Assembly: GCA_021234155.1 (NCBI GenBank)
Contig: JAJEKV010000011.1
Span: forward strand, 618,001-682,000
Reading direction: 5' to 3'
Source of the DNA: Isoetes taiwanensis
Taxonomy: Eukaryota; Streptophyta; Lycopodiopsida; Isoetales; Isoetaceae
DNA length: 64,000 nucleotides
The position numbers and the translations under genes are program-made. Below the pieces are notes generated by a model, which had not been told where the DNA came from, searched no databases, and worked only from the letters and a program-made list of their open reading frames with translations. Shown here in pieces: positions 24,205 to 35,814 of this stretch; the stretch's first letter is position 1, and every line of letters begins with the position of its first letter.

Positions 24205-24665
24205 TATGTTAGGGGTACTGACGAAGTAATAGGGGGATTGCAAGTTATAACATGGGGATTTTCTATAAAAAATGAAGAATGGAGGATGAGGAGAAATGGG
24301 GTAGTCAGGGGTACTAGGGGTAATGATGGAGTAATAAGGGGATTGCAATTTACAACATGGGAATTCCTTAAAAAAAATGAAGAATGGGGGATGAGGAGAA
24401 ACGGGGTAGTTAGGGTTAGTAGGGGTAATGAGGGAGTAATGGGGGATTGCAATTTTAGAACATGGGGATTTTCTGTAAGAGATGAAGAATGGGGGATGCG
24501 GAGAAATGGGGTAGTCAGAGCTACTGGGGGTAATGAAGGAGTAATAGGAGGATTGCAATTTAGAATATGGGGATTTCTACTAAAGAAATGAAGAATGGGG
24601 GATGACGAGAAATGGGGTAGCCAGGGTTAGTAGGGGTAATGAGGGAGCAATGGAGGATTGCATCA
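24205..24665. repeat. G-rich minisatellite, 105-bp period, about 4.3 copies
   Basis: The anchor gaagaatgggggatgaggag occurs at 24274, 24379, 24484 and 24590, giving periods of 105, 105 and 106 bp. The unit also holds gggggattgcaattt.gaacatgggga and ggtaatgaaggagtaat. Because 105 is divisible by three, ORFs stay open on both strands with a 35-residue repeat (SPHPPFFIFYRKSPC on the minus strand). They are best treated as by-products. Confidence 0.9.
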
Positions 24666-24747
24666 AGGAAGATCAACGAAGCAATATTGACCCAAAAACC
24701 ATCGTCCATTTCCCCAGGTTTCATGAAGCTGTAAATTGTTCGTCTCG

Positions 24748-24818
24748 GTTAATTGATCTGAAAATAAGTATGGGATTTCGATTAATTGATCTGAAAATAA
24801 GTATGGGATTTCGATCAG
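24748..24818. repeat. Perfect 35-bp tandem duplication
   Basis: The unit ttaattgatctgaaaataag plus tatgggatttcga occurs twice in a row. Confidence 0.88.
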
Positions 24819-25723
24819 GGGAACCATGTGCAACCAGGACAAATCAACGTTCTAACATGATATCATTGGAGCTTTGTCCATATCTTAAATAAACTTAAAA
24901 GGGCAGGGTTTAATTTGATGTTTACTAGATTTTGTGCTTGTGAACTTGCAATTATACTCTAGCAACAAGGCATAACAAATAATGAAGATTAGCATTTGAG
25001 AGCTCCTAAGCAATGGTTCATAGGAAAATGGGACATGGGCAACAGAAATGTCAAGTGTTACATGCTCTAACAAGTAAGTGTTTACACGTTCACATGCATT
25101 ATCAAGAAGGTATTGGAAAAGCAAGGGGCCAACAATATGTGACGTGTTCATTCAAGCTAAGGATTTGATTTATTTTACTTTTTGCAAGGTCATTTATGGC
25201 AGGAAATGTTAACGTGAAAAATCAGGTGGGTCTCACTTTAAGAAAGCACATGCAACCTTCTTAGTGCATGCTTGCCACTTGGCATTCAAATGATTTAATA
25301 AGTTTGCATGCCTTTCTTACTACCTTTATTTTGCATCTAGTAATGCTCTTTCGTGGGCATCGTAATGCATTGTGGGCTTTTTGCTTTGTTCTAAAGGACA
25401 CACGAAGGGCACAAAAGCCAGGATATTTCCAAAAAGTGGAGCTACAAGCAGACATGTCATGGTAATGGCTCAAGGGGCTAATATGGAGACGTGTGCAAAT
25501 TTTTATCAAGGTAACAAAAATTGACAAGGTAATAAAAATTAAATAATGGTCAAAAATTATATGAGATTGCATTGCGTGACAGCCACGACTAAGGGAAAGC
25601 GGTGCCGGATCGCTACCAAATGGGGCTCTGGCATTTCCTGCTCTAAAGAGCTAATCTGGTCACGATGTTGCACTGGCGATCATGGCATTTTGTTGGTAGG
25701 AAGATGTGCACCATGATCAAGAC

Positions 25724-25880
25724 TGTATAGCCGATCTAGGGCGGGAGATGCTCTTTCCATTAGGGCAAGCATTCAAAGCAATACAAGTCTAGCAGAATCT
25801 GCTGAACCAGAGGAGCAAACCATGAACAATGACGAGAAGATCAATGCTAATGAGAATGGCTCCACCATCCTAACCAGGTT
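25724..25880 (+). other. Possible orphan exon
   Basis: An open stretch of about 50 codons containing SIRASIQSNTSLAESAEPEE and MNNDEKINANENGSTILT, ending at a possible donor (accag/gttctt) and preceded by a stop a few codons upstream. The composition is that of a hydrophilic coding exon. The 2 kb that follows (to about 27.8 kb) is T-rich and intron-like. Family unknown. Confidence 0.25.
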
Positions 25881-27815
25881 CTTTGCTTGGGATTTATTGT
25901 GGAATTTTGAACTCATGGTTTTTTATAAGTTTATGACTTAGAGGCTTTGCTTCTGATCTTCTGATCCTTGAAACATAAATTAAATTTAGAAAGATCCTTA
26001 GCATGGCTTGTCTTGCATAGTAATCTGATAGAATCATCGTGCTTTTAGTTTTCTGGAGCTAAACTTGTAATTCTAGGCTGAGTTTGGTAAATCAATTCTA
26101 AAGCCGTCTCATAGATATGTAACCAATGAACTAAGGGATCATAACCTTGCATAATGGTATAGATTAAAAATCCTTGCACGTTTTTCTTAGAAAAGCCTTG
26201 CTCAAGAGCTGTTTAGGATCTAAATGACGGTGTCCAGGATAAAAGAATGGAAGCTGACCTCAAGGTCTGCTGGATTTGTCCTTATTTGGTGCTGAACTGA
26301 CTGAACTTAACTCTTATGAGTAGTTTATTTAAGTTATAATTTATTTCTTTACATGTCTGTCCAATATGAATAGATGAACAAGGAGAATTGACTTAGACAA
26401 GCTGCATGGCATGGTAAAGTATCTGTTTAATTCATGGCATATATGTGGCGTGGCTCTGCTCCCTATCTTGGTGGCATAATGCTTTTATATGGATTTGGTG
26501 ACCAGCTTATGAGCATATCCGTGTAACTAGGTGAACTATGATATGCTGATTTTGCATTTTGGCTTATGTGGATATCTAAAACCCGGGCATAAAAAGCCCA
26601 TAATTTAGCCTTGTATCTACGCCTCTGAAATGTAGTATATGAACAATAAGATTATGAGGTTTTAGGCAGTAAATTTATGGGAAGGTAGCTCGTCTCTTAA
26701 GTATTTAATATCTTTGCAGCTGAGCTCAATTAGAGCATAATAATAGCAAAGGCTTGAAGTTTTGCATTGAATCTTGTAATTTAATTTGAGCTCTTAATGT
26801 TATTTGGTAAAGAGTGATAAGCCGAGTAAAGTTACAGCTTACCTGTCAGTTCCTTTCTAGTTTACCCTTCTCAGGCTAACTCTAGACTGATTGACTGCAG
26901 GTAACCAACTTTACTCTTCCAAGTATGCTCGTTTTTTGTGATTGTTGGAAGTCTTGAAGACTGGAGTTGCATCTGCTGACATTTGATCAGGGAAAACCGA
27001 TTCTATTTTTTTAGTTTGAACTTGGTAGTGAACACATTCGGTAAAAAATTTCGATATTCAGCAAGAAATATGCTTAAAGACATTGCTTAAGATGTAAGTT
27101 CCTTACATTTAAAAGGGTATTAAGATTTTTGATATTTCCATTATGCTGTAATACAAACTTATGGAACAACATTTAAGATAAGGGAAAATTTTGCTTGAAT
27201 GAAGATGCAATTTGAAGTACACCTTCATTTATTCCTATTGTATTTTTGTATGGTCTGTAGGGGATACAACTACCTGGTAATGCATCAAAGCAGGTGTACT
27301 ATATGAATTTAGGCTTAAGTTTTTGTTATCATAATTTAAGTGCATATCAGCATTTCCTGGTTTGACATTTCTGAAGTATTATTGGATATAGAACCTATTT
27401 ATTGATGTGCATATGCATTTGCATAATGAACAAGAAAGTGAAAGGTCTGTTTACATATGATGTGATATGGTGTGTTAAGAGGATGAATATTTGAATATAG
27501 TGCAAGAATCTGAAAAGGAAGTTTTTTGTACATATCTTATGGAAAATTATTTAGAATTTGGTTCCTAAGGCTCCCCTATTTTGAATAGGGATTGATAAAT
27601 TCTCATTGGCTTTAGGCCTCATGCTTAATTTGATGTTTAATTTGATGCTTTCTACTGCGGTAGCTTATCAATCCATTGGCATGCTTTAAAGTAAAGCACT
27701 AAAAATAATGCAATATCATAAAGCTCTCATGTTTTCTAACAGGAATGCATGAGTGCCTTTGTATATCTACATCTTCATATGCTTTATTATCTGATCTAAG
27801 TAAACTACAAAATAA
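25881..27815. other. AT-rich, intron-like DNA, no supported gene
   Basis: About 1.9 kb with many T-rich stretches and no ORF of note. I see no repeat or RNA feature here. Confidence 0.5.
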
Positions 27816-28480
27816 AAAAGGGGGATTGTTGAGAAAAGGGTATTAACTAAGTACAGGATATTAAATACAAGGTCACAAAAGGAGGATGGTTGAGAAGAGG
27901 GAGGATGGTTGAGAAGAGGGGTATGAACGAAATAAGGGAATATTTAACACAAAATCACGAAGGGGGGATTTTTGAGAAAAGGGTATTAACAATATGGGAT
28001 ATTAAATTACAAGGTTACAAAAGGAGGATGGTTGAGAAGAGGGGTATGAACGGAATAAGGGGATATTAAACATAAAAAGAGTATGAACGGAAAAGGAGTA
28101 TAAACATAAAAGGGGTATTAACGGAACAAGGGGATATTAAATATAAGGGGATATTAAACATAAGGATATTAAACAATAAAAGGAGGATGGTTGAGGAGAG
28201 GGGCATGAACGGAATAAAGGGTATGAATGGAATAAGGGTATATTAAACTACAAAATCACAAAGGGGGATTGGTCCTAGAAAGGGGTATGAACATTATTTG
28301 TCAGAAAAGGAGTATGACCATTGCATATGGCAATGGGGGATATCAAAAAAATTCAAATAAGGGGATATTAATCTACAAAATCACAACGGGGGATTGTGGC
28401 CAAATACCCCGTTTCTGAAAATCATGTCCATTCCACGAAAAGGGGGATTTTAAGGGGTTTTTTATGGGGGATTTTAAGGA
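27816..28480. repeat. Irregular G-rich repeat array
   Basis: Many imperfect copies of two motifs: gggggattgttgagaaaagg followed by gtattaac, and aggaggatggttgagaagag followed by gggtatgaacggaataaggggatattaaa. There is no fixed period. It is G-rich on the plus strand, like the array at 24.2 kb, and contains the same gggggatt core. Confidence 0.8.
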
Positions 28481-28981
28481 GGATATGGGCATCGTTTTTG
28501 ATGTGTACCTGCTTTCCAAAAGTCCATACGGCATTTCACCTCCCTTTAATATTTGGTTACATATGTGGATCTCCAAACTATCTAAGAGAATGCCCCGAAC
28601 AACCAATGCATCCAAAATCTCAAAAGAAAGCTTCTGAAACTGCTGCAGTAAATCAGAGCCAACTGATATGGAGTGCCAAAAGAGTACACATTTGGCTCTC
28701 GAATTGAAGGACTTGGAAGTTTTACATGAGCCCCTGTTCCATAAGAACTCACATCCATTCCCTGCTTCATTAAAAGTGCATGGGTCAGCAAGCAGCCACC
28801 TGGGAATTGCATCAAAATACAGAAGCATATATTTCAAGGACAAGATAAGCCGAGAAGTATGCAGCTTCTGCAACTGCTGCAGTAAATCAGAAGGCAGCCA
28901 GAAGGAAACTGTAACTTGATAAACTGAAAATACGATAGTCGGACTTAACCCATCTTGATTGCTATATACTGAAAGAAGCAT
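28373..28981 (-). pseudogene. Unidentified gene fragment, second copy of the 23.7-24.1-kb type
   Basis: A 202-codon minus-strand frame. It contains VTVSFWLPSDLLQQLQKLHT, MLLYFDAIPRWLLADPCTF, SDLLQQFQKLSFEILDAL and DSLEIHICNQILKGGEMP. The phrase FDAIPRWLLAD is shared with the 23.7-kb fragment. Two LLQQ.QKL segments suggest an internal duplication. The last third (KSPIKNPLKSPFSWNG onward) is translated from the G-rich array and is not real protein. The family is not recognised. Confidence 0.4.
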
Positions 28982-29011
28982 TGAAATCTAAATATGGGGG
29001 GCACAAATTAC

Positions 29012-29122
29012 CTCAAACTGCTCCCTGTCTGTCCCTCTCCATTTCTGCTGGTGTTCTTGCAATAATGGACAAAGCATGAAGGCCCGGTCTGGCTCGTCTT
29101 GCAAGCGATCATACACAAGCAT
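29012..29122 (-). other. Exon-like segment overlapping the BolA fragment
   Basis: A frame different from the BolA one reads MLVYDRLQDEPDRAFMLCPL then LQEHQQKWRGTDREQFE, and stops at a good donor (gag/gtaatt) at 29012. It could splice into the frame at 28.9 kb (VTVSFWLPSD). Family unknown. Confidence 0.35.
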
Positions 29123-29375
29123 GTTGATGTGAAACATCCTCCACTTCTAATACTATTGGCTCCAACTCTTCCTCCATCTTCCTTAATATCCTATCCCTCC
29201 TTGACAAAGACGGTTTTGAAAGGTCAGAAACATCTGCTGCACTTCCCATTTCTGTTTTCGGTGTTGCCAATGCAGAATTACCTCCAGACTCAGCCTCACC
29301 TTGAAAATTCTGTTCTTTCCCTCCACACTCTCTTGATGAGACACTGCCAGTTTGACTCTCCATATAGAGTTGCAA
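29109..29375 (-). pseudogene. BolA-domain fragment (plastid BOLA/SufE-type)
   Basis: An 88-codon frame starts at an ATG at 29375. It has a low-complexity N-terminal part and then SRRDRILRKMEEELEPIVLE and VEDVSHQHA. This matches the first half of a BolA domain (R-I-x-x-K-x-x-x-x-L-x-P-x-x-L-x-V-x-D-x-S-x-x-H-A). BolA proteins, and the BolA domain of plastid SufE1, work with monothiol glutaredoxins in iron-sulphur metabolism. The second half of the domain is missing: the frame ends at CV-stop right after HQHA, where a glycine-histidine and then ETHF-type sequence is expected. An intron at this point cannot be excluded. Confidence 0.6.
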
Positions 29376-29689
29376 GGTCTTTTATATCAATTTAAACATA
29401 TTAAAAAACCCATTACTTCTAGACGGTGTAAGGCTTTGTTTTGAATCCTAGCATCCTAATAAAATCTGGACCTAATCTCAAAATATCTACAAACATTCGA
29501 CCCGGATAAACCCTCTATCAATAAGGTCGCAAGTCCTTTAGTCAAGACAGAATCGAGAATCGACCTCTAAAAATAGCCGACCTTCTCCGTCCAACCGTGC
29601 CCGAACCCAAATCGTGAAACGCATCCCTCCACCTTGTTTTCCTTGGTTTTGAACTCCTCTCGATAGTGGGTTCAGCTTCTCAAAGATAA

Positions 29690-29800
29690 TGAATCAACTA
29701 GTATTTGGCACGGGGCTCGAACCGCTTCAAAAGCTTAACGATTTCCAAAAGCCTAAAGGAATATTAAGACCTTCATGTGCGCTTCCTTTGCTATAGCGGA
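29690..29800 (-). other. tRNA-like promoter boxes, possible SINE head
   Basis: On the minus strand ggttcgagccc matches a pol III B box, with an A-box-like tagcaaaggaag about 75 bases upstream. The spacing is too long for a normal tRNA and no cloverleaf is evident. A SINE or a chance match are both possible. Confidence 0.2.
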
Positions 29801-30057
29801 GGGGCATCATTTAAGGAAAATGTAGAGGAGAGCTTATGAGAAGGAGAGAAGATAAAGGTCGGCTATGGCGAATCGGAGACGGTGGATCCGGCAGCTCCCA
29901 AGCCTAACCCTCCAGAGTCTAAAAATGAACAGATCCAGAGGCTTGATTAGAGGATATAAAGGAAATGGATGCAAGTGGTATACGAGGCAAATGAAGAAAT
30001 CAAGAATCGATGTTTCAAGTGGGCTTGGATCGGACAAGATCTGCGAAACAAGTTAAC

Positions 30058-30128
30058 AAGTTGAACCCTAAGAAAACCCTAAAAAAAACCTGAACCCTAA
30101 GAAAACCCTAAAAAAACCCTAAAAATAA
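30058..30128. repeat. Degenerate telomere-like CCCTAA tract
   Basis: Five or more interrupted ccctaa units (aaccctaagaaaaccctaaaa). Similar short units occur at 22253-22275. This looks like an interstitial relic, or a common plant 5'-UTR motif, rather than a chromosome end. Confidence 0.5.
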
Positions 30129-30167
30129 TGGGAGGATATCCACCACAGGATTTGCCCCCTTCTCTAA

Positions 30168-30310
30168 AATCAACGGCTAACAAAAGGGTGCATTCTAGAA
30201 ATACTATTTAGTACACTTTGATGAATACGGCCACCAAATCATATGAAACCCTTAGAGAAAACAGTACAAAAACAGAAAAAAAAACCCCTGTTATAATGCT
30301 AGATATTGTT
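30168..30310. repeat. Dispersed repeat family (about 140 bp), copy 2
   Basis: The order of motifs is the same as in copy 1: aatcaacggctaacaaaagg, gtgcattctagaaatactat, tttagtacac, acccctgttataatgctaga. Confidence 0.75.
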
Positions 30311-30839
30311 ACTTCCGCTACAGCTATTTCTCTTTCACAATGACACCATTGTTTATCAATCCATATGATTTTGGATGCTCCATCTCTAGCTTAAAGGTAA
30401 TGCATGATTCACCTTATGGTTCGATTAAAGTTCCAAACCTACAATATAAATGGATTCTTGTGGCCACTGTTTGACTGATCTGCGTGACATGGAAAAGGGC
30501 ATGGAATAATCCGCCTGTTGTGTGCATAAGAATCCGTTTGTTGATTGAAGCTAAAGGCTGACTGCTATGAACAATTCGGCAGCCAGGAATATCCAAGAGT
30601 TGGAAGCAAACATAGGGCCTAAACTCTAAACTCTTTTTGAATCTGCAGCAAATCTTAGGAAGGAAACAAGAGGGGGTTTTGCAGCACTACATTGTAGAAT
30701 CAAGAAACCAATACCTTGTAAAAAAAACATTATGCTAACTGAAGAAACATTAAAAAACAAAACAAATACCTTTGTAAGTGTGAGCAAAAAATCCATCTCG
30801 TGGTAGTAAAATCCACTCCAGCAATAAGAATCCAAGAGG

Positions 30840-31040
30840 GCAAGTACACATGCATATGCACACATGCACACACATGCACATGCACTTGCACTTGCACTTG
30901 CACATGCACATGCACATGCACAATACACATGCACATGCATATGCACAATACACATGAACATGCATATACATGCACATGCACATGCACACACATGCACATG
31001 CATACACATGCGCAGTGTTCATGCACAAACACATGCAGAG
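30840..31040. repeat. Compound hexanucleotide microsatellite (ACATGC / ACTTGC)
   Basis: About 200 bp of tandem acatgc with interspersed acttgc and acatat units. All six frames are nearly open through it, producing spurious Cys/His/Met-rich ORFs on both strands. On the minus strand the array is an alternating purine-pyrimidine tract, which could adopt Z-DNA. Confidence 0.95.
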
Positions 31041-31076
31041 AAAGACAACAACCCTCGGATTGTTCCAACCAACAAA

Positions 31077-31216
31077 AATCAACGGCCCATAAAGGGTGCA
31101 CTCTAGAAATACTATTTAGTACACCTCAACGAATACAACAACGAAATCATAGAAAAACCATGTGAAAAAACGTATAAAAATCTAAAAGTAACCCCCTGTT
31201 ATTGTGCTACATATTG
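31077..31216. repeat. Dispersed repeat family (about 140 bp), copy 3
   Basis: Matches copies 1 and 2: aatcaacggcccataaaggg, tgcactctagaaatactatt, accccctgttattgtgctac. It follows the microsatellite directly. Confidence 0.75.
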
Positions 31217-34200
31217 CAGAGTTGGGGAAATAGTGGATCACCTTTGGCAATACCATCCTCCTCCTTTTAAGCACTAACAGCATCCAATCGCTATGGACAC
31301 TGGATCCAATCACATCATCCAATCACTATGGATACTGCATCTGTCATATCATGCAAGGTATGTCATGACATATGCTTCTAAATTTGCTCCTTTAATACTG
31401 TTATATGCATGCTTTTAGATCCTCCTGCAGAAAGCTTGTGCTTCTTAAAAGACCAGGTACATCTTTTGAATCCATTTCGCATCCAACAATAATATTCAAT
31501 GCTTAGTTATAATGTTAATTTTTATGTTGTGAAGTATAATGAATCAACAATAAAATTACTGCTTCCATTCTCGCATCTCTCCTACATTTCTCTAAGTTTT
31601 GCATTTCTGAATATTAAGTAGTATGTTTTGGCTACAATGGCACCCCTTCGATTGTCTCATCCAACCCTCTGGATTCTCAAAAAAGCATTATAGGCACCAT
31701 CACCAAAAGATGGTCCTGAATGCCATCGAAACGCCATGTCATATGCTTCCAAATTTCCTTCCTTAATGATGTTATATGCATGCTCCCTTAATTTGCTATA
31801 TATGCCACCGTGATCTAACTACAATCATTCATATGGCTCAATCCACATTTTTGCTCTTCTCATTTTAAGAGCATGTAGCAAGCATTGAATTGAAAGCGAT
31901 CAAATACGCAGAAAATGTTGGATAGAAGCATGCATGGGCTTATGCAATCAGATCCTTTACATCTTTCAGGTTCAAGGCCAAAAAAGATGTCATGCCTTAT
32001 CTAAATGGAAGTGAATTGCAAAAAAACATAGCAATAATTTGTATCCGGACTTTAAAATGTTGTAGCTTTGTCCTTAGTGCTCTGTTTTTTTCTCCATAAG
32101 TACATTTCGAAAATGGAATGATGCATCTAAATCACATCGTGCTACTATGGTCTACCATCACACTTGTTACAGCAGGGCAAAATAGGACAACAGTCTTTCT
32201 TTATACCAGTCCACCTCATGCAAAAAATAAAAGATGGGAAAATGATGTCTTCATGCATTAAAAAGAATTTATTCAGAGAGCCCAAGTGAAATTTAAGATA
32301 AGATCGGAGTAATGGCATAGGTGCAGCAAGCATCCAAGAAACTTTTAGACATTACATAGCAATCATGAGGAGGAGATGCGCACCAAGGCATTGTTTACGA
32401 CACCCAAAATGCATACCTTTAATGTATTAAATTGAACTTATTTAAAGAGGTGAGCATTTCACTTACGGGTTTCTAGATTTATAAAGAAGTGATGATACTC
32501 ACAGATAACACCGGATTGCCGGAGAAGTTAGAATCCAAACAGGGATACAAAATTTGTGATAAATCTTTATAGAGCTTTTATAAATTCGCAAAGTTGTAAG
32601 AAAAACCAATACATTCTTTGCATCGATCATGAATAGAACATATATCAAGGAGCAATCCAAAATGGATATTGCCAACCTCTATCTCTAAGCTCACAAAAAC
32701 TACTTAAATTATAACAAAAGGTACAACTTTACGAAGCATCAATGTCTTGTAGAAACATCCAAGTAGAAGCACGACCAGGATCTCAACAAATAATAATTAA
32801 AAAAAAAATCAAACTCACGGTGTTTTACGACCGCAATGTTCTTGGATTACAATTGCGGTCTAGAACGGATCCACCCTTGTATATAGAATCTGCTGGGCTA
32901 AAAACATAAAAAGGCTTGAACACAATAACTTATTGAAGCTCAAGACCGACATAAAGCATCAAGTAGAAGCAGGACCACATCGCAACATAAAAAATAAAGA
33001 ATAGGACCACATCGCAACATAAAAAATAAAGAATAAAAAAAAGGAATAGTAATCGGCGTTTATGGATTGGGAATGTGGAATTGCGAAGAGAAAGACCGAC
33101 CGATCAAGAAGAAGCCTCCAAGTAAGAGTCCAACACTCTTAAGCCTCCAAGCCGCACACCAAATTAGAAATCAAAAAACACCGAGAAACAAATGATGTTT
33201 TTGCACGGACACACCGAAATGAAGTCGCCCCCCACCACTGTGCTTTACCTGCAGATCTACTCACTCTTAGTGCCTTAGTATTTGATGCACCTTAGTGCGA
33301 AATGAGACAGGCAAATGAGACGGAAGAGGAATCTGCAAAGGGGCAACAATGAGCTGAGCACCAATTTTGAAATAATCATCCTAATTTTTCCTTCACTTTA
33401 GATTCCTCGTTGAATGCTAGCGGACCATTTCAAAATCTGCACTTAATTTTGTCAACTCGGATCCAGCAGGGGGAACTTGGATGCCGCAGGGGGGTCGCAA
33501 GATGAAGGGAACGCCGCATGCGGCGTTACATGCGGCCCTGGCACAAATACCAACCCTCTCCCAAAATAAAAAAGAAGATAAGAGGCAAGCACCAGTTTTG
33601 TTGGTTGTGCGAGTAAATAAGAGGCAAAAGATGCATTGTCTCTCTTAAACACAGCTTGAAAATTCTGTGTGATGTATAACTTGCATAAACAATTCTGCAA
33701 GACAAAATGTCTACAAGACAAAATGAATCAAAGCTACGTGAACGAAAAAGCTTGGCCAGACATCAAGCCTCTGATGATCTGATATTTTTTTGTTAAGCTA
33801 TAGTTTGAATTTCTTGCAGCAGTACGAAGCTGCCAAGACGAAGCATAAAGACCTCACTTTGACCTCATTCATGGCAAGGGCTATACCCTGAGGAAATATA
33901 TAGGCCCAAAATAAACTATGGAATAATATTTAAGAGATACCTGCATATCAGAAATAGCAAGGACCAAGCACAACAGGCTCTCACACATGTAATAGTGCTG
34001 AGGACTTTGTATTGCAGACTGATTTTTCAAGATGTTAAATGTCCTTATTCTCAATGGACGTTCCAAAGCAACTATGCAAACGATTCATAAGAACTTCCTT
34101 GACAGAACCCAACAACGTATTCACATCCAAGGGCTAGACGCCGTTTAGTCTGTATATTAAGAGCGTCATTATGGTAAAAATAAGAGCCGCAAAAATGGTG

Positions 34201-34700
34201 ACAATAAATTGTGGGCTAACCGTGTGCCATTTAAGGGCATGGGAAGCAAATCTATTGCAATTCCACTTAGCTATTAATAGTGCAAGATAGTTAGCAACAC
34301 TTAGTTGTCCATTAGCAAAAGTATCATACTGGGTCATTTGTGTGTCATTTGTGTGTCATCTCGCAGATGTCGAGACATTTTAACTGAGAACACATTCTAT
34401 TAAGTTGAACTCGCTGATTCAATAGCAGGAAATTGCTTGATTAAGTGACTAATGCAAGAAGATATTCTTGAAAGTAGCATATTCTTGAAATATATTATCT
34501 TGAGACTGTTGATTGTTGTTTAGAATATGAGTATTTTCTATCTGCATGAAGTTGCATCTTTTGTATCTGTGTCTTGACATACACAAAGGGTAGACTATAA
34601 GCTGAAGCACATAATTCTGAAACTGCACTGGCACTGGCAATGATACATAAGCCAACTTTGTTAAATAACAACACAAGATCTAACTTTTTAAGTTCTTCAA
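31217..34700. other. AT-rich DNA, no supported gene
   Basis: About 3.5 kb with scattered short ORFs of no recognisable family. A perfect 31-bp duplication (aggaccacatcgcaacataa...) lies near 32970-33032. The G+C-rich patch around 33,480-33,540 (cgccgcatgcggcg) contains a short palindrome. Nothing else was seen. Confidence 0.45.
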
Positions 34701-34779
34701 CCTAAATCTAATGTCTATTGCAAGTTTAAAATCTAAATACAGATAAAATCATCTTGTGTCTCAATCTCATATATCTTCT

Positions 34780-35235
34780 TACGGTCAGGCAAAGCTTTGG
34801 GGATGCCTGTGAAGAGTAGTAGTTTCAGCGGGGTTTTCCACCACACACTGGAAATCGCCAAGCATATGGTAAGAGTGTTTGAATGATGAAAACCAAAAAA
34901 CACCTCTAGACATGTCACCTGTTTGCCCTAATGATTGCTTGGGCTTCATCAAGAACCATATATTGCCACTTCCCTGCAATCAAAGCACATGCCTATGAGA
35001 CTAAATTATAACTAATTTATAACAAAGTCAACATTATAGATTAAGCATTGAAGGATGGAAAGCGCCCTTTGATAAAGTCTCTTTGCATTTATATTCCATT
35101 TTTTTGTAAACCACTCCGCTAAGGTAAGATCTTCCATTATGGACATAAGCAATTGACCTCGTCTGCCCACTTACTCAAAGACTGTAGCAGATGCAACCAC
35201 TAAAAAGAGTCCCCATATATTCTGTCCTGAATGTA
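34780..35235 (-). pseudogene. INO80-like: INO80-type SNF2 ATPase fragment, degraded
   Basis: Three exon pieces on the minus strand follow the order of the INO80 chromatin-remodelling ATPase helicase core. Piece 1 (about 35235-35080) reads NIWGLFLVVASATVF, then after a frame break KWADEVNCLCP and ILP..SGLQK, matching the family segment NIWGPFLVVAP...NNWADE, with at least two stops. Piece 2 (34973-34919, ag acceptor and gt donor) reads KWQYMVLDEAQAI and carries the DEAQ box of motif II. Piece 3 (about 34855-34780) reads SVWWKTPLKLLLFTGIPKAL, a damaged motif III (LLLTGTPIQN in the family). The Walker A exon is not found nearby. INO80 normally slides and edits nucleosomes; this copy cannot. Confidence 0.8.
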
Positions 35236-35814
35236 GAATAATGATTAGACCAAAAATTTGTAAATCGAGGATGAAAATCTTGAGACATACCTCATTTGAA
35301 GAACAGTCGAAGCTGAAATCCAAGAAAGAGAAGGCTACACATGCCTCCTGCGCCTCTAAGTTGCTCTCTTATGCAATGGTAGAAAATTAAGTTTTTGTTC
35401 TTTCAAAGGAAAAGCTGCAATATGAAGAAACCTAGAACTTATCTTAGATCCAAACAATAATGTTAATACAATCTGTTGTTGCTGAGAAAGTCTGTTGTTG
35501 CTGAGGAATAGAAGCTGCAGACTCGAGATCGTTTATTTGCCAACTATTTTAAAAATTTTAAGCCCATAAACCATGATTTTCATCAGCCCTGGTTGCAACA
35601 CAGATAGAAATTTTAGATATCTTGTATTCATTAAAAGTGCACTCACCATTCACACGATAAACATAACATGGGCTTGCCCGTAGACAACAAAGCATTATGT
35701 CTAAGTTGGTATCTGCAACCATTTAGAATAATCATTTCAAATTGACCATGTATTGCTACAAAAATAAGGCACTCAAAACATCATTCGAGGAAATAAAAGT
35801 ACTAACTTTGTCGT

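Noticed and set aside
24130-24591. Pro/Phe/Ser-rich and Trp/Glu/Gly-rich repeat proteins on opposite strands
   Set aside because: The 105-bp period keeps both frames open automatically; no independent evidence of coding.
30058-30128. Telomere or subtelomere
   Set aside because: Only a few degenerate CCCTAA units, far inside the window and surrounded by ordinary DNA.
30626-31165. Overlapping 80-127-codon ORFs rich in Cys, His and Met on both strands
   Set aside because: They are translations of a hexanucleotide microsatellite.
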